Shown here: in pieces, positions 23,825 through 31,966 of the stretch
Layout: every line of letters begins with the position of its first letter
How positions within the stretch are numbered: position 1 is the stretch's first letter
NCBI RefSeq assembly: GCF_002954775.1
Contig: NZ_PJME01000007.1
Span: forward strand, 62,001-126,000
Source of the DNA: Streptomyces geranii
Lineage (GTDB): Bacteria; Actinomycetota; Actinomycetes; Streptomycetales; Streptomycetaceae
Direction of reading: 5' to 3'
Length of the DNA stretch: 64,000 nt
Program-made: the position numbers and the translations under genes
The notes under the pieces: generated by a model
Database searches by the model: none
Told to the model about the DNA's origin: nothing
Seen by the model: the letters and a program-made list of their open reading frames with translations, nothing else

Positions 23825-25207
23825 ATGAGCACGACGAGTCAGCGCATCGTCATCGAGAACTGCGCGGTCGCGACCGTGGACGCCGTCGACACCGAGTACG
23901 CGTCCGGCCATGTGGTGATCGCCGGGAACCGTATCGAGTCGGTCGGCGCGGGCAAGGCGCCCGAGGGCCTCGCGGACGTGGTCCGGCGGATCGACGCGAG
24001 CGGTCATCTCGTCACCCCCGGCCTGGTCAACACGCACCACCACTACTACCAGTGGATCACCCGGGGCCTGGCCACCGACCACAACCTCTTCGACTGGCTG
24101 GTGGCGCTCTACCCGACCTGGGCGCGCATCGACGAACCGATGGTGCGGGCGGCGGCGCAGGGTTCGCTCGCGATGATGGCCCGTGGCGGGGTCACCATGG
24201 CCATGGACCACCACTACGTCTTCCCGAAGGACTCCGGCGACCTGTCCGGCGCGATCATCGGCGCGGCCCGCGAGACGGGCGTCCGCTTCACCCTCGCGCG
24301 CGGCTCGATGGACCGCAGCGAGAAGGACGGCGGCCTGCCCCCGGACTTCGCCGTCGAGACCCTCGAAGGCGCGCTCGCAGCGACAGAGGCCACGGTCGAC
24401 GAGCACCACGACCCTTCCTTCGACGCCATGACCCAGGTGGCCGTGGCCCCCTGCTCGCCCTTCTCCGTGTCCACCGAACTCCTGCGCGAGGGCGCCGAGT
24501 TGGCCCGCCGACTCGGCGTACGGCTGCACACGCACGGCTCCGAGACGGTCGAGGAGGAGCAGTTCTGCAAGGAGCTGTTCGGCATGGGCCCGACCGACTA
24601 CTTCGAGTCGACCGGCTGGCTCGGCGAGGACGTGTGGATGGCGCACTGCGTCCACATGAACGACTCGGACATCGCCGCCTTCGCCCGTACGAAGACGGGT
24701 GTGGCCCACTGTCCGTCCTCCAACGCCCGCTTGGCGGCGGGTATCGCGCGCGTCCCCGACATGCTGGCGGCCGGCGTCCCGGTCGGCCTCGGGGTCGACG
24801 GCACCGCGTCCAACGAGTCCGGCGAACTCCACACCGAACTGCGCAACGCCCTCCTCATCAACCGCCTCGGCGCCCACCGGGAAGCCGCCCTGAACGCCCG
24901 GCAGGCGCTGCGCCTCGGCACGTACGGCGGCGCCCAAGTCCTGGGCCGGGCAAGGGAGACGGGTTCGCTGGAGGCGGGCAAGCTCGCCGACCTGGTCCTC
25001 TGGAACCTGGACACCCTGGCCCACGCCTCGATCGCCGACCCGGTCACCGCCCTCGTCTTCGGCGCGGCGGCCCCGGTCACCGCGTCCTTCGTCAACGGCG
25101 AACAGATCGTCGAGAACGGGCGGTTGCTGCACGTCGACGAGGACGAGATCGCCCGCTCGACGCGCGCGGAGGCCCGGCGGCTGGCGGCGATCGCGGCGCG
25201 CGCCTGA
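23825..25207 (+). CDS. 8-oxoguanine deaminase
   Basis: Amidohydrolase of 460 residues that deaminates 8-oxoguanine to urate, feeding the uricase just upstream. Metal ligands are in PGLVNTHHHYYQWITRG, LRTHTHGSET-type block VRLHTHGSETVEEE, WMAHCVHMND and LGVDGTASNESGEL (Asp). The conserved H-H-H-Y after the first HxH and the overall length fit the atzB/8-oxoguanine deaminase branch rather than plain guanine deaminase. It probably belongs to the uricase transcript (58-base gap without a hairpin) and ends at the double terminator before the chitosanase gene. Confidence 0.88.
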   Translation: MSTTSQRIVIENCAVATVDAVDTEYASGHVVIAGNRIESVGAGKAPEGLADVVRRIDASGHLVTPGLVNTHHHYYQWITRGLATDHNLFDWLVALYPTWARIDEPMVRAAAQGSLAMMARGGVTMAMDHHYVFPKDSGDLSGAIIGAARETGVRFTLARGSMDRSEKDGGLPPDFAVETLEGALAATEATVDEHHDPSFDAMTQVAVAPCSPFSVSTELLREGAELARRLGVRLHTHGSETVEEEQFCKELFGMGPTDYFESTGWLGEDVWMAHCVHMNDSDIAAFARTKTGVAHCPSSNARLAAGIARVPDMLAAGVPVGLGVDGTASNESGELHTELRNALLINRLGAHREAALNARQALRLGTYGGAQVLGRARETGSLEAGKLADLVLWNLDTLAHASIADPVTALVFGAAAPVTASFVNGEQIVENGRLLHVDEDEIARSTRAEARRLAAIAARA

Positions 25208-25236
25208 GGCGCCCGGCACAGCGCGCCCGAAAAGAC

Positions 25237-25299
25237 CTCCGGCCGAGGGGGACGGCCCTCGGCCGGAGTCCGACCGTCACCGGGCGGGTGGTGACGGTC
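25237..25299. terminator. Two back-to-back hairpin terminators
   Basis: Hairpin 1 (25237-25268) has a perfect 13-bp stem and a 6-base loop. Hairpin 2 (25272-25299) has a perfect 10-bp stem, GACCGTCACC, and overlaps the chitosanase stop codon. Together they separate the convergent deaminase and chitosanase genes. Confidence 0.8.
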
Positions 25300-26128
25300 A
25301 GCCGATGTAGTAACTGTCGCCGTACACCTTCCAGTCGAGCGGCGGATCCAGGTTCAGGTTCCCCTGGTCGAGGAAGACGCGCTGGGCGTTGTCCACGCGG
25401 CTGGTGTCCTCGTGGGCGGTCTCCTGCTCCATCGCCCAGGTCCGGGCGTCGAGGAAGGCGTTCAGATACGTCGTCTCGTCGCCGCCCTCCGTCGGGGTGG
25501 CCGCGTTTGCGAGCGCCCGCGTGCGGATGCCGCCGAAGGAGAGGCTGTCCGTGCCGGGGCCGTGCATGACCATGGCGTCGTAGTAGACGAACTGGCCCAG
25601 CGTGCCCACGCCGTCCTGCTTGGCGCGGGCGACGGCCGGGCCGAAGTAGACCCGGTCCCGCTCGTCGTTCTGTGCCGCCCGGAACACCGACGTCTTGGCG
25701 GCCTGACGCCAGGCGGTGGGGAAGCCCGGATCGAGGCCCTCGTGCGAGTCGGTGCCGTTCACCGCGCGCAGGGCGGGCAGGAAGGGGGCCAGGGCGTTGT
25801 CCGGGGCCCGCTCGGTGTACAGCTCGACGAGGGCCAGCATGTCGCTCGTACCGGAGCAGAAACCGATGATCCCACCGGTGTAGCCGCGCCCGTCGCCGAT
25901 GTCCTGGATGTACTTGTACTGCGCCCGCCAGTCCAGCGACGAGTTCTCCGCGCTGCACACCAGCCGCATCGCGATGTCCTTCTTGGCCGGGTCGTCGAGC
26001 CCCGTCGCGGTCGCGTCGGCCGCGTCGGTAGTGGCGCCGGACGCGATCCGCTGGGTGGTGAGGATCGCGGTGGCGCCGAGCGCCGCCAGCAACGTACGAC
26101 GGGCGGCGGCTCTGTGCATCATCGGCAC
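25298..26128 (-). CDS. Secreted chitosanase (GH46)
   Basis: Endo-chitosanase of 276 residues. An R-R-containing signal peptide (HRAAARRTLLAALGATAILTTQ; the twin Arg with hydrophobic core suggests possible Tat export) precedes the mature enzyme from about residue 35. GH46 landmarks are the general acid Glu in VCSAENSSLDWRAQYKYIQDIGDGRGYTGGIIGF and the catalytic Asp in the same block (DIGDGRGYTGG), followed by LALVELYTE and QFVYYDAMVMHGPG. Start: GTG 26128 is five bases after GGAG; ATG 26122 or 26119 are alternatives. The 258 bases upstream (26129-26386) carry a coding-like fragment but no recognised gene. Confidence 0.9.
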   Translation of the reverse strand: MPMMHRAAARRTLLAALGATAILTTQRIASGATTDAADATATGLDDPAKKDIAMRLVCSAENSSLDWRAQYKYIQDIGDGRGYTGGIIGFCSGTSDMLALVELYTERAPDNALAPFLPALRAVNGTDSHEGLDPGFPTAWRQAAKTSVFRAAQNDERDRVYFGPAVARAKQDGVGTLGQFVYYDAMVMHGPGTDSLSFGGIRTRALANAATPTEGGDETTYLNAFLDARTWAMEQETAHEDTSRVDNAQRVFLDQGNLNLDPPLDWKVYGDSYYIG

Positions 26129-26386
26129 GTGAACTCCAAACAGGCGCGACGGGAAGGTGATGAGGGTCGCGCGCCAAGTTGGGAATGCCGTGGGGTGGGA
26201 GTAGGAGGTCGCTGTGAGTGTCGGTCGGAGTCCGCAGAGTCGCGGCTCCGACGGCGGCGCGCGGAAGTACTCCCTGGGATCGGCGACCGGCTCGCGCACC
26301 TTGAGGTCCATCAGCCCGCCGACCGCCGTGATCCCGGCGGCGACCGTGCCGTCAACCCTTGTCAACCGCCCCCGCGTGTCGTGCGG

Positions 26387-27031
26387 TTACGTCCGCCGGG
26401 GTGACGCGAGCAGGTAGCGGACGCCGGTGCGCGGCTCGGTGACCTCGCCGGTCTGCCAGCCCGCCTTCTCCAGCGTGGCCGCGCAGGCCCGCAGCGCCTC
26501 GCCGTCGGGCTCGCGCACGGCGACGGCCTCCGGCTGCGGGGTCGCCCGCACCCGGTACCCGTGCGCGCCACCACCGTCGGCCGCCCGGTGCCCACCTGCC
26601 TCCAGCGCCAAGGCCGCGGCCTGCACCAGATGCGTACGCTCCCAGCCGCACGGGCGGTCCACGGCCCCGTCCTTGTTGGTCATCCGGCGCAGCTCCAGCA
26701 GCCCCTGCCAGGCACTGTGCACCTCGCGCGTCCGGGCGGGCCCGGTGGCCGGTATCTCCTCCTCGCCGCCCACCCGCGCGGCGAACACCCCGGCGGTCCC
26801 GGCGGCGGGTGCGGCCTCGGGCGTGGCCGGTGTCTCCGTCGGCTGCGCTTCCTCCCGTAGGCGATGGCCCGTCGGCGTCAGGAAGTGGTCGTGCGGTGGC
26901 CGCGGATGCCGGAAGGCGAGCCCGCGTTTGACCAGCGCGGCGAGCTGGAACTCCGTACCCCGCAGCCGTCCGGTGACGGGATCGGCGGCGTCGATGACGC
27001 GTCGCTGGGCGGCGGTCGGCGGTCGGGTCAT
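26387..27031 (-). CDS. Hypothetical Streptomyces protein
   Basis: Protein of 214 residues with no recognised family. The N-terminal third resembles a winged-helix-like segment with a template for binding (RRVIDAADPVTGRLRGTEFQLAALVKRGLAF, then DHFLTPTGHRLREE, similar to transcription-factor-like 'LTPTGHRL' wings). The middle is proline/alanine-rich, and the C-terminal third (residues 125-214) has a compact alpha/beta pattern ending LEKAGWQTGEVTEPRTGVRYLLASP. The ATG at 27031 is six bases after GGAGGAG and is preferred over an upstream ATG at 27052. It is on the same strand as the HAD-like gene and may be cotranscribed. Confidence 0.6.
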   Translation of the reverse strand: MTRPPTAAQRRVIDAADPVTGRLRGTEFQLAALVKRGLAFRHPRPPHDHFLTPTGHRLREEAQPTETPATPEAAPAAGTAGVFAARVGGEEEIPATGPARTREVHSAWQGLLELRRMTNKDGAVDRPCGWERTHLVQAAALALEAGGHRAADGGGAHGYRVRATPQPEAVAVREPDGEALRACAATLEKAGWQTGEVTEPRTGVRYLLASPRRT

Positions 27032-27117
27032 GGCGCACTCCTCCCCGGTCATGAGTCGGCCCGGTCACGGGTCTCCTCGGTCATGGGCCGATTCGGTGGA
27101 TTCGACCCGTTCGAAGA

Positions 27118-27663
27118 CTACGACCCGGCACTGACATCGCGGGCCCAGCGCTCCAGCACCGCGAACTCGCGCTCCCGCAGACCCTTGCGCGCGTCGATCC
27201 GCAGCAGCAGGGCGGGGCCGGCGTGATGCTCGGCCACATGGCGGACGTCGAGGTCGGTGATCATGTCGTCGACCCAGACGAAGGGGCGCCCGTCGGCCCA
27301 CTCCACGACGCGGCGCGTCTTCCAGTACAGGCCGTCGGGGTCCTCGGCGAACAGGTTGGTGAACTCGATGACCGGCAGATTCGCAGGCAGCCCGATCACC
27401 GGGCCGATCATCTTGTTCGCCCCGTGCATCCAGGTCGTCGCCCACACCAGGTCGTACGGCAGGGCGAGCAGCCGGGCGCCGTGCCCCGGGTGCAGGCGTA
27501 TGCGCAGACCGCGCCGCAGCCGCCGGGAGCCCGGTTTCTGCCTGGCCGACCAGTTCGCGGGGTGCACCCGGCGGGTCACGTAGCCGCGCGGGCGCAGCAG
27601 CCGGGCGCGGAAGGGGTTGAGGGGGCCGTCGACGTCGAGGAGGAGCAGCGGTCGGTCCGTCAT
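27118..27663 (-). CDS. HAD-like (Swiss-army-knife type) hydrolase-fold protein
   Basis: Protein of 181 residues. The N-terminus LLLLDVDGPLNP carries the HAD nucleophile motif DxDG (D10 and D12). Then come YDLVWATTWMHGANKMIGPVIGLP (motif II region, with Thr) and FVWVDDMITDLD (motif IV, DD). The family is usually listed as 'HAD domain-containing' in actinobacteria; the substrate is not known. The next gene (alaA-type) starts upstream on the same strand, so this gene could be read through from it. Confidence 0.75.
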   Translation of the reverse strand: MTDRPLLLLDVDGPLNPFRARLLRPRGYVTRRVHPANWSARQKPGSRRLRRGLRIRLHPGHGARLLALPYDLVWATTWMHGANKMIGPVIGLPANLPVIEFTNLFAEDPDGLYWKTRRVVEWADGRPFVWVDDMITDLDVRHVAEHHAGPALLLRIDARKGLREREFAVLERWARDVSAGS

Positions 27664-27714
27664 GGGGAAGGGCTACCCATGACGGACGGCGGACGACCGC
27701 CACCCCGGTGAGCG

Positions 27715-28923
27715 CTACTGCCGATAGCCGCTCAGGAACCGGCCGATCCGGCTGATCGCCACCTCCAGGTCGTCCGCGTGCGGCAGGGTGAGGATGCGGA
27801 AGTGGTCGGGGGACGGCCAGTTGAAGCCCGTACCCTGCACGACCTGGATCTTCTCCTGGAGCAGCAGGTCCAGCACGAAGCGCTCGTCGTCGTGGATCTT
27901 GTGCACGGCCGGGTCGAGGCGCGGGAAGGCGTACAGCGCGCCCTTCGGCTTGACGCACGAGACGCCCGGGATCTCGTTGAGGCGCTCCCAGGCGCGGTCG
28001 CGCTGTTCGCGCAACCTGCCGCCGGGGGCGGTGAGTTCGTAGATGGACTGCCGGCCGCCGAGCGCGGCCTGGATGGCGTACTGCGCGGGCGCGTTGGGGC
28101 ACAGGCGCATCGACGCGAGCATCGTGAGACCTTCGAGGTAGCTGCGCGCGTGCTGCTTGGGGCCGGTGACCACCAGCCAGCCCGAGCGGAAGCCGGCCAC
28201 CCGGTACGTCTTCGACAGACCGCAGAAGGTCAGGACGACCAGGTCGGGGGCGAGCGCGGCGGCCGAGTGGTGCACCTCGTCGTCGTACAGGATCTGGTCG
28301 TAGATCTCGTCGGCGAAGACCATCAGGCCGTGCCTGCGGGCCAGATCGAGGATGCCCTCGATGATCTCCTTCGGATAGACCGCGCCGGTGGGGTTGTTGG
28401 GGTTGATGATGACGACGGCCTTGGTGCGGTCGGTGATCTTCGCCGCCATGTCGTCCAGGTCCGGGTACCAGTCGGCCTGTTCGTCGCAGAGGTAGTGGAC
28501 CGCCTTGCCGCCCGCGAGGGTCGTCACCGCCGTCCAGAGGGGGAAGTCCGGGGCGGGGATGAGCACTTCGTCGCCGTCCTCGACCAGCGCCTGTACGGCC
28601 ATCGAGACCAGCTCGGAGACGCCGTTGCCGAGGAAGACGTCGTCGACGTCGACCTCCAGGCCGCGTTCCTGGTAGCGCTGGGCGACGGCCCGGCGGGCGG
28701 AGAGGATGCCGCGCGAGTCCGTGTAGCCGTGGGCCTGCGGCAGCATGCGGATCATGTCCTGGAGGATCTCCGCGGGCGCCTCGAAGCCGAAGAGCGCGGG
28801 GTTGCCGGTGTTGAGGCGCAGGACGCTGTGGCCCGCCTCCTCCAGCGCGTTGGCGTGCTCGATCACCGGTCCGCGGATCTCGTAACAGACCTCGCTGAGC
28901 TTGCTCGACTGCCGGAACTCCAT
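27715..28923 (-). CDS. Alanine/aspartate-type PLP aminotransferase (AlaA-like)
   Basis: Fold-type I class I/II aminotransferase of 402 residues, close to the AlaA group that makes alanine from pyruvate and glutamate. The substrate strand block is VLRLNTGNPALFGFEAP. The PLP-phosphate and Tyr/Asp sites are in NPNNPTGAVYPKE and VFADEIYDQILYD. The Schiff-base lysine is in FCGLSKTYRVAGFRSGWLV, and the substrate arginine is in FRILTLPHAD. GGAGGGG lies near the start. It is divergent from an HxlR regulator, with a three-half-site operator between them, so that regulator probably controls it too. Confidence 0.92.
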   Translation of the reverse strand: MEFRQSSKLSEVCYEIRGPVIEHANALEEAGHSVLRLNTGNPALFGFEAPAEILQDMIRMLPQAHGYTDSRGILSARRAVAQRYQERGLEVDVDDVFLGNGVSELVSMAVQALVEDGDEVLIPAPDFPLWTAVTTLAGGKAVHYLCDEQADWYPDLDDMAAKITDRTKAVVIINPNNPTGAVYPKEIIEGILDLARRHGLMVFADEIYDQILYDDEVHHSAAALAPDLVVLTFCGLSKTYRVAGFRSGWLVVTGPKQHARSYLEGLTMLASMRLCPNAPAQYAIQAALGGRQSIYELTAPGGRLREQRDRAWERLNEIPGVSCVKPKGALYAFPRLDPAVHKIHDDERFVLDLLLQEKIQVVQGTGFNWPSPDHFRILTLPHADDLEVAISRIGRFLSGYRQ

Positions 28924-28952
28924 GCGCTTACGCCCCTCCGGTTTGTGTGTTG

Positions 28953-28978
28953 CTTGGTTTTACCAAGTTCCAGCTTGG
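28953..28978. promoter_or_regulatory. Three-half-site CTTGG/CCAAG operator in the alaA-like/hxlR divergent promoter
   Basis: Half-sites CTTGG (28953-28957), CCAAG (28963-28967) and CTTGG (28974-28978) give two overlapping inverted repeats. The right one overlaps the probable -35 of the HxlR gene. Confidence 0.55.
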
Positions 28979-28996
28979 AAAGTCCAACAACATGTC

Positions 28997-29002
28997 TAGA
29001 CT
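28997..29002 (+). promoter_or_regulatory. -10 box of a leaderless promoter
   Basis: TAGACT followed by seven bases and ATG at 29010, with no ribosome binding site. A TTGGAA -35 candidate is 16 bases upstream. This arrangement decides the start of the HxlR gene. Confidence 0.6.
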
Positions 29003-29009
29003 GCGTCGC

Positions 29010-29648
29010 ATGTCACCACGCCGAAGCTACGAGCAGTACTGTTCCACCGCGCGCGCCCTCGACGTCGTCGGCGACCGCTGGACCCTCCTGATCGTCCGGG
29101 AGCTGCTGGCCGGCCCGCGCCGCTACACGGACCTGCACGCGGACCTCCCGGGCGTCAGCACGGACGTACTGGCCTCCCGGCTGAAGGACATGGAGCGGGA
29201 CGGACTGGCGACCCGCCGTCGGCTGCCTCCGCCGGGCGCCGTCTACGTCTACGAACTCACCGCCCGGGGAAGGAAGTTGCTGCCCGTCCTGCAAGCCCTG
29301 GGGGAGTGGGGCGCCCCCGAGCTGACCGAGCGCCGGCCCACCGACGCGGTCCGCGCCCACTGGTTCGCACTGCCGCTGCTGCGCGGTCTTGAGGACCTGA
29401 GCGGCGGCGAGGGCCTGGTCGAAGTCCGCCTGGAAGAGGGCGAGTTCCATCTGTACGTCGGTGCCGACGGCATTCCGGTCTACGGAGCCGGACCTGCCCC
29501 CGAGGAGCCCGACGCCCGGCTGGCGATGGACACCGGGACCTGCGCGGCCGTCGGCCGGGGGGACCTGGGCGTGCTGGACGCGGTCCGGGACGGACGTATC
29601 GAGGTGACCGGCGACGGGACGCTCGCCAAGGCCCTGCGCGAGGCGTGA
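29010..29648 (+). CDS. HxlR-family transcriptional regulator with C-terminal SCP2-like region
   Basis: Winged-helix regulator of 212 residues. The HxlR domain fills residues 1-105, with the N-terminal cysteine C11 (YEQYCSTARALDVVGDRWTLLIVRELLAGPRRYTDLHADL is the continuous family block, C11 first), recognition helix VSTDVLASRLKDMERDGL and wing YVYELTARGRKLLPVL. The C-terminal 90 residues resemble a sterol-carrier-like fold and may bind a ligand. The start is set by the leaderless promoter; upstream in-frame ATGs at 28947 and 28992 lie in or upstream of the promoter. It is divergent from the aminotransferase and likely autoregulated through the CTTGG operator. A strong hairpin ends it. Confidence 0.85.
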   Translation: MSPRRSYEQYCSTARALDVVGDRWTLLIVRELLAGPRRYTDLHADLPGVSTDVLASRLKDMERDGLATRRRLPPPGAVYVYELTARGRKLLPVLQALGEWGAPELTERRPTDAVRAHWFALPLLRGLEDLSGGEGLVEVRLEEGEFHLYVGADGIPVYGAGPAPEEPDARLAMDTGTCAAVGRGDLGVLDAVRDGRIEVTGDGTLAKALREA

Positions 29649-29682
29649 GGTCCGAGGCGGGCGATCAGGGTCCGGAAACGGG

Positions 29683-29720
29683 ACATGCCCGCCGCGTACA
29701 GCTTTGCGCGGCGGGCATGT
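29683..29720. terminator. 14-bp perfect hairpin terminator
   Basis: The stem acatgcccgccgcg has a perfect complement and a 10-base loop. It lies between the convergent hxlR gene and the membrane protein gene at 29754-30608. Confidence 0.8.
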
Positions 29721-29753
29721 TGACGAACCGTCAGTGCGGTGGGGAGTCGTCGG

Positions 29754-30608
29754 TCATACCCCCGGAGGGCCCTGCCTCGGCCGGCCCGAGCCGCGCGTCA
29801 GGGCGTAGCCGCCGACGCCCGCGAGGGCGGCCAGCGCGCCGCCGATGGCGGTCCAGACCCAGCGGTCGGACCACCAGCCGGAGGACCAGCCGCCGTCGGG
29901 CTCGATGCTCGACAGCACGGCGGTCGTCGTCGAACTGTCCTCCGTGTCCTCGGAGTTCTCGGACTGCTCCGAGTCCTCGGACTTGACCGCGATTCCGGGC
30001 ACCAGCGGCTCGGCCAGCGAGCCGTCCACGGCCGCCGAACCGCCGATGTCCTTGGAGTCGACCCGCAGTTCGGCCTCGACCGGGAGGCCGAGGTCGGAGG
30101 TCGGGAGGTTCACGGCCGTCAGCCGGACGTAATACGTGCCCGGCAGCGGGTCGTTGGCCCACTGCTCCGACCAGGCGCGGACCGTGCGCAGCGTGCACGC
30201 CAGCTCCACGGAGGCGGTGCCGGGACCGGCGGTACGCGTCTGGGCGCCGTACTGGCAGGCCTGACGGCGCCGCAGACCGTCGTACACGTCGAGCTGCCAC
30301 GCCTCGGACGCGTGGGTGTCCGGGAGCTTCACCGTCGCCTTGACGGTGGGGCGTTGACCGGCGTCGGCCGGGAACGACCAGTACAGGTAGTCGCCCGCCG
30401 AACCGCTCGCGGTGGCCTGCTCGCCCTGGTCGATCTCCGTCGCCGTACGGAACGACGTACCCGCCGAGGTGGGCGCCGAACCGCCGTCCGAGGGGCTCGG
30501 GGAGGGCGTCTCGTCGGCGACGGCCGGGACGGCGGCCAGGCCGAGCATCAGCACGGCGGAACCCAACACACGGGTACCGCGCGCCAGTTGACTGGTGAAA
30601 GCACGCAT
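29754..30608 (-). CDS. Exported C-terminally anchored protein paired with the VWA protein
   Basis: Protein of 284 residues: signal peptide (residues 1-31, AVPAVADE), Ser/Pro linker, a beta-rich extracellular domain (about 55-195, with WSFPADAGQRPTVKATVKLPD and LPGTYYVRLTAVNLP), an acidic Ser/Glu stretch (EDSEQSENSEDTEDSS) and one C-terminal transmembrane helix (VWTAIGGALAALAGVGGYAL) with a basic end. No named family is certain. Its start overlaps the VWA gene stop (TGATG) with GGAGG upstream, so the two are translationally coupled. They share a layout, suggesting a surface complex. Confidence 0.75.
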   Translation of the reverse strand: MRAFTSQLARGTRVLGSAVLMLGLAAVPAVADETPSPSPSDGGSAPTSAGTSFRTATEIDQGEQATASGSAGDYLYWSFPADAGQRPTVKATVKLPDTHASEAWQLDVYDGLRRRQACQYGAQTRTAGPGTASVELACTLRTVRAWSEQWANDPLPGTYYVRLTAVNLPTSDLGLPVEAELRVDSKDIGGSAAVDGSLAEPLVPGIAVKSEDSEQSENSEDTEDSSTTTAVLSSIEPDGGWSSGWWSDRWVWTAIGGALAALAGVGGYALTRGSGRPRQGPPGV

Positions 30609-31882
30609 CAGTTGGTCCTCCATACCGCGACCCGCCAACGCGAGATCCAGCCCCACAGCACACCCGTGAGGAAGCCGACCAGGACGAGCGCGCCCAGCAG
30701 CCACCAGCCACGGCCGAGACCGAAGGAGGCCACGTCGCTGGCCTGGCTCGGGCCGTCGACGACGTCGACGGTCAGTTCGAGCGGCAGACCGGGCGTGGCC
30801 GCCACACCGCTCGCCGCCGAGAAGGAGTTGGTGACCTGGAGACACACGGTCTCGGCGGCCGGCTTCTCGGCGTCGTCATCGTCGTCGGCCTCCGCCTTCG
30901 CATAGCGCAGGCCCGTCGAGATGACGTCGGTACGGCCGGTGCCGTTGCCCTCGCCGCGCACGATCTCACGGCCGTGCACGGTCACCGCCCGCAGCAGCAC
31001 CCCGTAGTCGGGGTTGACGGCCCGGTCGGCCGACACGCTCACCGAGGCGCGCACCTCCTGCCCCGGCTGGACCTCGACCTTGTACCAGCGCTGCTGCCCG
31101 AACTCCTCGCGGTCCGTGTAGAGACCGGACTTCACCGCCGGGGCGTTCGTGCACCCGGCGGCGCCCTCGACGGCGACCGGCGTCACCACCGGGTCGGCGG
31201 CGCGGACGACCAACTGGTTGACCTTGTCGGCGAGTTCGTCGGTGTGCTCGACCGAGGTGTACGTCCCGCCGGTCGCCTCGGCGATGCAGCTCAGCTGCTG
31301 CCGCATCTTGGTGTTGGGGACCAGACCGAGGGTGTCGATGGTGAGGCCGATGCCCTTGGCCGCGATCTCCCGGGCCACCTCGCAAGGGTCGAGCGGCGCG
31401 CAGGTGTCCTCGCCGTCGCTGATCAGCACGATGCGCTTGGTGCCCTCACCGCCGTCGAGGTCGTCGGCAGCCTTGAGCAGCGCGGGGCCGATCGGCGTCC
31501 AGCCGGTGGGCGTGAGCGTCGCGACCGCCGTCTTGGCCTCGGTGCGGTCGAGCGGGCCGACCGGGTAGAGCTGCGCGGTGTCCTTGCAGCCCTCCTTGCG
31601 GTCGTCGCCCGGGTAGTTGGCGCCCAGCGTGCGGATACCGAGCTGGACCTCCTCGGGCGTCGCGTCCAGCACCTCGTTGAACGCCTGCTTCGCCGCGGCC
31701 ATCCGCGACTGGCCGTCGATGTCCTTCGCCCGCATCGAACCGCTGACGTCGAGAAGGAGGTTGACCTTGGGAGCTAGTGCGGTGGTTTCGTCGGCGACGG
31801 CTCCGGCCGGGACCGCGATCCCGGCCGCCAGGGCGGCGAACAGGGCGCAGGCGCCCACCGCCAGCCGTTGTCTTGTGATCAT
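30608..31882 (-). CDS. Exported von Willebrand factor A domain protein
   Basis: Membrane-anchored VWA protein of 424 residues. A signal peptide (1-30) is followed by the VWA domain with an intact MIDAS, LLLDVSGSMRAKD (D-x-S-x-S, residues 44-50) plus the TPTGWTPIGPAL threonine and ISDGED aspartate. A second beta domain follows (about 245-370, WYKVEVQPGQEVRASVSV), then an acidic DDDDD stretch and a single C-terminal transmembrane helix (WWLLGALVLVGFLTGVLWGWI). It is the first gene of a two-gene operon with the coupled anchored protein. The function is not known; it may bind a protein partner at the cell surface. Confidence 0.88.
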   Translation of the reverse strand: MITRQRLAVGACALFAALAAGIAVPAGAVADETTALAPKVNLLLDVSGSMRAKDIDGQSRMAAAKQAFNEVLDATPEEVQLGIRTLGANYPGDDRKEGCKDTAQLYPVGPLDRTEAKTAVATLTPTGWTPIGPALLKAADDLDGGEGTKRIVLISDGEDTCAPLDPCEVAREIAAKGIGLTIDTLGLVPNTKMRQQLSCIAEATGGTYTSVEHTDELADKVNQLVVRAADPVVTPVAVEGAAGCTNAPAVKSGLYTDREEFGQQRWYKVEVQPGQEVRASVSVSADRAVNPDYGVLLRAVTVHGREIVRGEGNGTGRTDVISTGLRYAKAEADDDDDAEKPAAETVCLQVTNSFSAASGVAATPGLPLELTVDVVDGPSQASDVASFGLGRGWWLLGALVLVGFLTGVLWGWISRWRVAVWRTN

Positions 31883-31966
31883 CGACGGATCCTATTGACC
31901 TCGGGCGACCCGCTTCAAAACGGGTCCCGTCAACAGGCCCTGCCGACAAGGCCCATCAGCGGGTCG

